A DNA stretch of 64,000 nt, from positions 2,578,036 through 2,642,035 of the forward strand of contig JAQFVV010000049.1 of NCBI GenBank assembly GCA_028023455.1. The letters run 5' to 3'. Of the stretch, positions 60,456 to 64,000 are shown piece after piece (position 1 is the stretch's first letter; every line of letters begins with the position of its first letter). Source of the stretch: Epiperipatus broadwayi (Eukaryota; Onychophora; Udeonychophora; Euonychophora; Peripatidae). A program made the position numbers and the translations under genes. Under the pieces are notes generated by a model, which was not told where the DNA came from, ran no database searches, and saw only the letters and a list, made by a program, of their open reading frames with translations.

Positions 60456-61555
60456 TTAATAGGTTATATCAATTTGCAAATAGATTTTAGATTATTCATT
60501 AAGAATCATAAAATATTAGTAAGATTAAATATATAGAAAAAAACTGCCAGGCAGGGTTATTATATAGAGCACATTTGATTCACTATATGTTTATATTTGA
60601 TAAATGATCAATGTTGTGATTATATTAGATTTATTAATGATATAATAGTATTTGCAGATATTAAAGATTAAACGTTAACAAATGTATATTAGAATAACCA
60701 AACTTGTAAAAAACTTAGCAAGAAAGTAATTGCAAATATAACTGAAGAAATAAAAATATATAATGAGAATTAAGGATAAACATTGGCTAAAATATATTAG
60801 TGTTATAAATATTCATGAAGTTGGTTAACTGTTAATAAAAACAATCATAAAAAAACTACAGTGAAAATGTTAAGAAACCAGCACTCTTGGTCTAAAAACT
60901 GGATTAGAATTATCACTTTATATGGAATCAAGATGAGATCAGTTAAAAAGTTAATGAGAAATAATTGGAGTTACTAAACATGTAGATTCTAAAGAATATA
61001 AAAGATAAGTTGCAAAGAGAAAGATTGAAAAAAATAAATGGAAAGATATTTTATGGAGGAATTTATGAAGATGATAAAAAGCCAAATTAGATCGAATATG
61101 TGAAGTAGAGAAACTATAAAAAACAAATTCTGGAAAAACTGTAGTCATAGAAGCAAAAAAGTTGGTTGAGGATTTTAAGATAGAAACAATATATATTTGA
61201 TAAAAAGGGCACTAAAGAAAAATAAGAAATTAAGAATAAGCATTGGAAAGAAAGTTGTAAAATATATTAAAACTTTTTCGGAATTTAGAAATTAGCAACA
61301 TGAAAATGGTAATAAAAAAATTAGAGTAAAGAATGCAAAGAATAAACTTTTATAGAGGGAAAAAATTATCTGCTTTTTTCAGATAATTAAAAATCATAAG
61401 ACATTTAAATAGATATTATATAATAATAAACTTTTTTTAAGGCACTCTTGACTTTTATTAATAAGGATTAAAATGATTTGCATTCCTTTTAAGTTCCCTG
61501 CATCAATAAATTTTATTTTTTAAAACCTCCACTGAAACTATAAAATAAAGTAAAA
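60456..61555. other. AT-rich DNA, A-rich on plus strand
   Basis: Broken Lys-rich frames occur on the plus strand. A short RT-like phrase near 60636-60678 was considered and not accepted. No gene was supported. Confidence 0.45.
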
Positions 61556-61695
61556 TAAAATAAAATTGAATGGTTTATTGCTTAGGAGTTTATAAAAAGA
61601 TCAAGCATTGGGAATAAAAGAATTGGAATCATGATATGTGAATTTTGAGTTCCAAAGTTTGCCATTCAATCAATGCATTAAATTATACAGGGTAT
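61556..61695 (-). mobile_element. SINE-B copy, diverged, with (TAAAA)n tail
   Basis: 'gtttattgcttaggagttta' and 'taaaaagatcaag' match the tail side of SINE-B. The plus-strand (taaaa)n run at 61539-61566 lies at the 3' side of the minus-oriented SINE. The head region is eroded. Confidence 0.6.
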
Positions 61696-61976
61696 TACAA
61701 CCATGATAAATATTCATATAAACTAAGATTTTTTTAATTAATATGTAATGGCTATTATAAGGATTTATGTTTTAGGGGGGATATAGATATCTTAAAACTG
61801 TAAGGTGATTTCAAAGATGTGTGGAATATTACTAAATGAAGATAAATGAAAGTAAAAACATTAAGCATATTTAAAAAAATATCTACAATGTTTTATGAGA
61901 AGAGACGTCTTTATTTATTCATTCTAGTTATTAGTTATATGAGTTTAACCTCAGATTCATATTTAAGTGAGATGTA

Positions 61977-62890
61977 TGAGGGGGAACTCAAAAATAACCA
62001 GAATTTTGTAATAAAAAAATGTATATTTATTTTTAGGTGTTGCAAATTAAATTGCTTTAAAATATATCATCTATTTAATGCAATGCATGGTCTAAACCTG
62101 ATTTTCAGTTTTTAAAATAGTCTGAAAACACTTGCAAAGTGATGCATTTTAATGCCTCAATCTTTTTTTACTTCCCACTTCTATGTCTGCAAAAAAAAAA
62201 AAAGAGAGACATTTTTTCATCCCAGAGATTTAAAAAAAATCACATAAAGTTAGATTGAATGAATATGGCTGATAAATAATCTGGGTCATTGCTGAATTTA
62301 AGTAAAAAGTGTTTCACACTCAAGACTTTAAGAGATGATATTTTTTTGAGGTGAATCTTGCACTTTTCTCTTTGCCACAAAATGGGATGTCTGCATTTTA
62401 CTGCATCATGTAAATCTTTCAGAACTTGTAGATAAAATGCACAACCATTACAAACTAAATCTGCAAGAAAAATGCCATTTATGTAAAAAAAATCAGCATT
62501 GTTTTGACTTTAGATTTCACTTGCCATGCTTTTTAGGACATAATGCAGTAAAAATTTCAATTAAAGTACTCATAAACTTGTGTTTTTATGAGATAAGCTT
62601 GTTTGTAACCTGTTTCAAGAATTATAACTGCTTTCCCTGCTGTTTTCTATGAAAGAAAGCAGAATTTTACCATTGTTTGAATTTTTCAGCCTTTATAAAA
62701 AAAAATTCAACAAATACATGAAACACACCATATAAAAAATGTTCTATGTGGCACCATGATTTCACATGACAATATCATCTAAAAGATTGATGCAGAAAGG
62801 TTCCTGCAAAAAGTATGTAACAGCAGAAGCATATACTACAACAGGTGTGCAAACCAGAGAATGATTCCAGTTATTTTTGCCCCCCCCTCC
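61977..62890 (-). mobile_element. Internally deleted mariner (Tc1/mariner) element
   Basis: The left end, TA then 'tgagggggaactcaaaaata', and the right end, reading inverted as 'ggagggggggcaaaaataac', are terminal inverted repeats flanked by TA, the mariner target duplication. On the minus strand the interior reads the mariner transposase C-terminal half: 'PKKAWQVKSKVKTMLI' (about 62485-62540) corresponds to the PKKARQVKSKVKTML block. Then come a degraded LHHDNAPAH region ('KCKIHLKK') and 'VLSVKHFLLK' with 'SNDPDYLS', corresponding to the LSVRxFL...P-YSPDL block. The element is about 0.91 kb against about 1.3 kb for intact ones, lacks the N-terminal DNA-binding part, and is full of stops. It is immobile by itself. 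Confidence 0.88.
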
Positions 62891-62892
62891 TA

Positions 62893-64000
62893 TATATCTA
62901 TATTACATGTCAAATACTATCAAAATAACATCAATTTTTAGTTCGTATCATATAAATAGTATTTCTCTAAAATAAGCTTTTCAAAATTTTCAATGGTATA
63001 TTGTAGATAATGGAGTAAAACCCTCTTGTACTGGTCACCCATTTATATTTTATCATCAACATTCATAAATGTAAATATTTTTATTATGAATTAATTAGTC
63101 TGTCTCATAATAAGGCACTTTCGATCAATCACTTGGACTTCAAGCATAAGTTTCAGGTCTAATTTGATCAAAAATTTATTTGTCTTCCATGCTAACCCTG
63201 GTATTTTAAAAAGTCATTGCCAACACTATCATTTAAAAGCATTAGTACTTTACTAATCTATGTTTTTCAAAGTATAACTTGCATATACGCAGAACAATTT
63301 TGGTTTTTATTTGAAGGATAAGCTTGCAGCTATAAATTCATTCCAGGTTTTTTATTGTAAATTTGTCAAGATTGCAAAAAGTCATTAGTTTATCTATCTG
63401 CCAAGATTATGATCGTTGATCTGAATCTGGGCCAAATGAACCTTAATCATTTTTAGGTTATAATAAGATTGATTTTTAGAAAGATTAATGAGAGTCAACC
63501 CAGTCAGCCATTCAATAGTAGTCAAAAAATGAATATCTAGCTATTTAATGTAATTCCTTAACTAATGATAAGATAGGTATTTTAATCCTATAGTTATAGA
63601 ACCTATAGTTATATTTACTTTTCCACTTGCCAATATATGACATATATTTCGCCTGATATATCTTTTGTTGCTAATAAATAATATAATGATGTAAAACTAT
63701 GGATAACTTTTACTTTGTTATTTTGAATTTTAAAGGCATGAAGAACTCTTGTTTTTTGATTTGACATTGAGAATTCTAAGTATTCACAACGTTGACTTAG
63801 AACAGAACACATTTATAAAATTAATGCACAAAAGTATGCTAGTGCACGTCTAATGTAAAATAATTGCCACTGCATTGATAATAGACTACTTCGAATCATA
63901 AAACCTACCTTTTAATTTATTATATAACACACATACATATATATAGAGAAATACTATTCTATGTAAAATGTTACTATTTATAAATGCGATTGGACCTTAT
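62893..64000. other. AT-rich DNA without recognisable gene
   Basis: Nothing supported up to the window end. The 65-codon minus-strand frame at 63615-63812 is not distinctive. Confidence 0.5.

Noticed and set aside
60636-60678. RT-like phrase 'RFINDIIVFADIKD' on plus
   Set aside because: A single short motif followed by a stop, with no neighbouring RT blocks found in order. It could be chance in A/T-rich codons.

Overview
The window is very AT-rich, roughly a quarter G+C by eye. It has no operons, no ribosome-binding-site architecture and no open reading frame above about 135 codons. It looks like intergenic or deep intronic DNA from a large, repeat-rich metazoan genome, probably an invertebrate. 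I cannot fix the phylum. The evidence is the mobile-element content: decayed LINEs of several clades, tRNA-derived SINEs, a mariner relic, and many fold-back/MITE-like elements. No host protein-coding exon could be supported.

Layout. The window opens on a fragment of a dispersed ~450-475 bp repeat, called here the HHR repeat. Then come a palindromic element (1.69-2.34 kb) with a 380 bp insertion in one arm, a small fold-back (6.75 kb) and an inverted pair of HHR repeats (7.87-8.79 kb). A decayed Jockey-like LINE RT lies at 10.1-11.4 kb (+). A 5.3 kb CR1/L2-like LINE occupies 11.83-17.19 kb (-), with coiled coil, SGNH-esterase-like, AP-endonuclease, RT and C-terminal Cys/His parts. It is split by a 908 bp HHR-repeat insertion flanked by 12 bp target-site duplications. 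From 21.4 to 25 kb there are SINEs, including three copies of a CpG-rich SINE side by side, another palindrome and another HHR repeat. From 30.6 to 36.4 kb lie SINE fragments and two RTE-like LINE relics (-). A complex 2.2 kb terminal-inverted-repeat element fills 37.19-39.42 kb and carries a nested 240 bp palindrome. From 42 to 47.7 kb there are a decayed minisatellite, a hairpin MITE, a tandem duplication and a fifth HHR repeat. A 290 bp palindrome sits at 51.6 kb. A second, 5'-truncated copy of the large LINE lies at 58.7-59.5 kb, followed by more SINEs and an internally deleted mariner at 62 kb.

Main result. The dispersed ~450-475 bp repeat carries a recognisable type I hammerhead self-cleaving ribozyme core. 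About 80 bp downstream of it is a tRNA-like RNA polymerase III promoter. It occurs at five loci, as partial tandem copies and inverted pairs. This combination resembles the Smalpha elements of schistosomes and the animal retrozymes: small non-autonomous retroelements thought to move through self-cleaved, possibly circular RNAs using LINE-type machinery. One locus has inserted into a LINE with a 12 bp duplication, which is what LINE-driven mobilisation would leave. The copies here are diverged and some have lost core bases.
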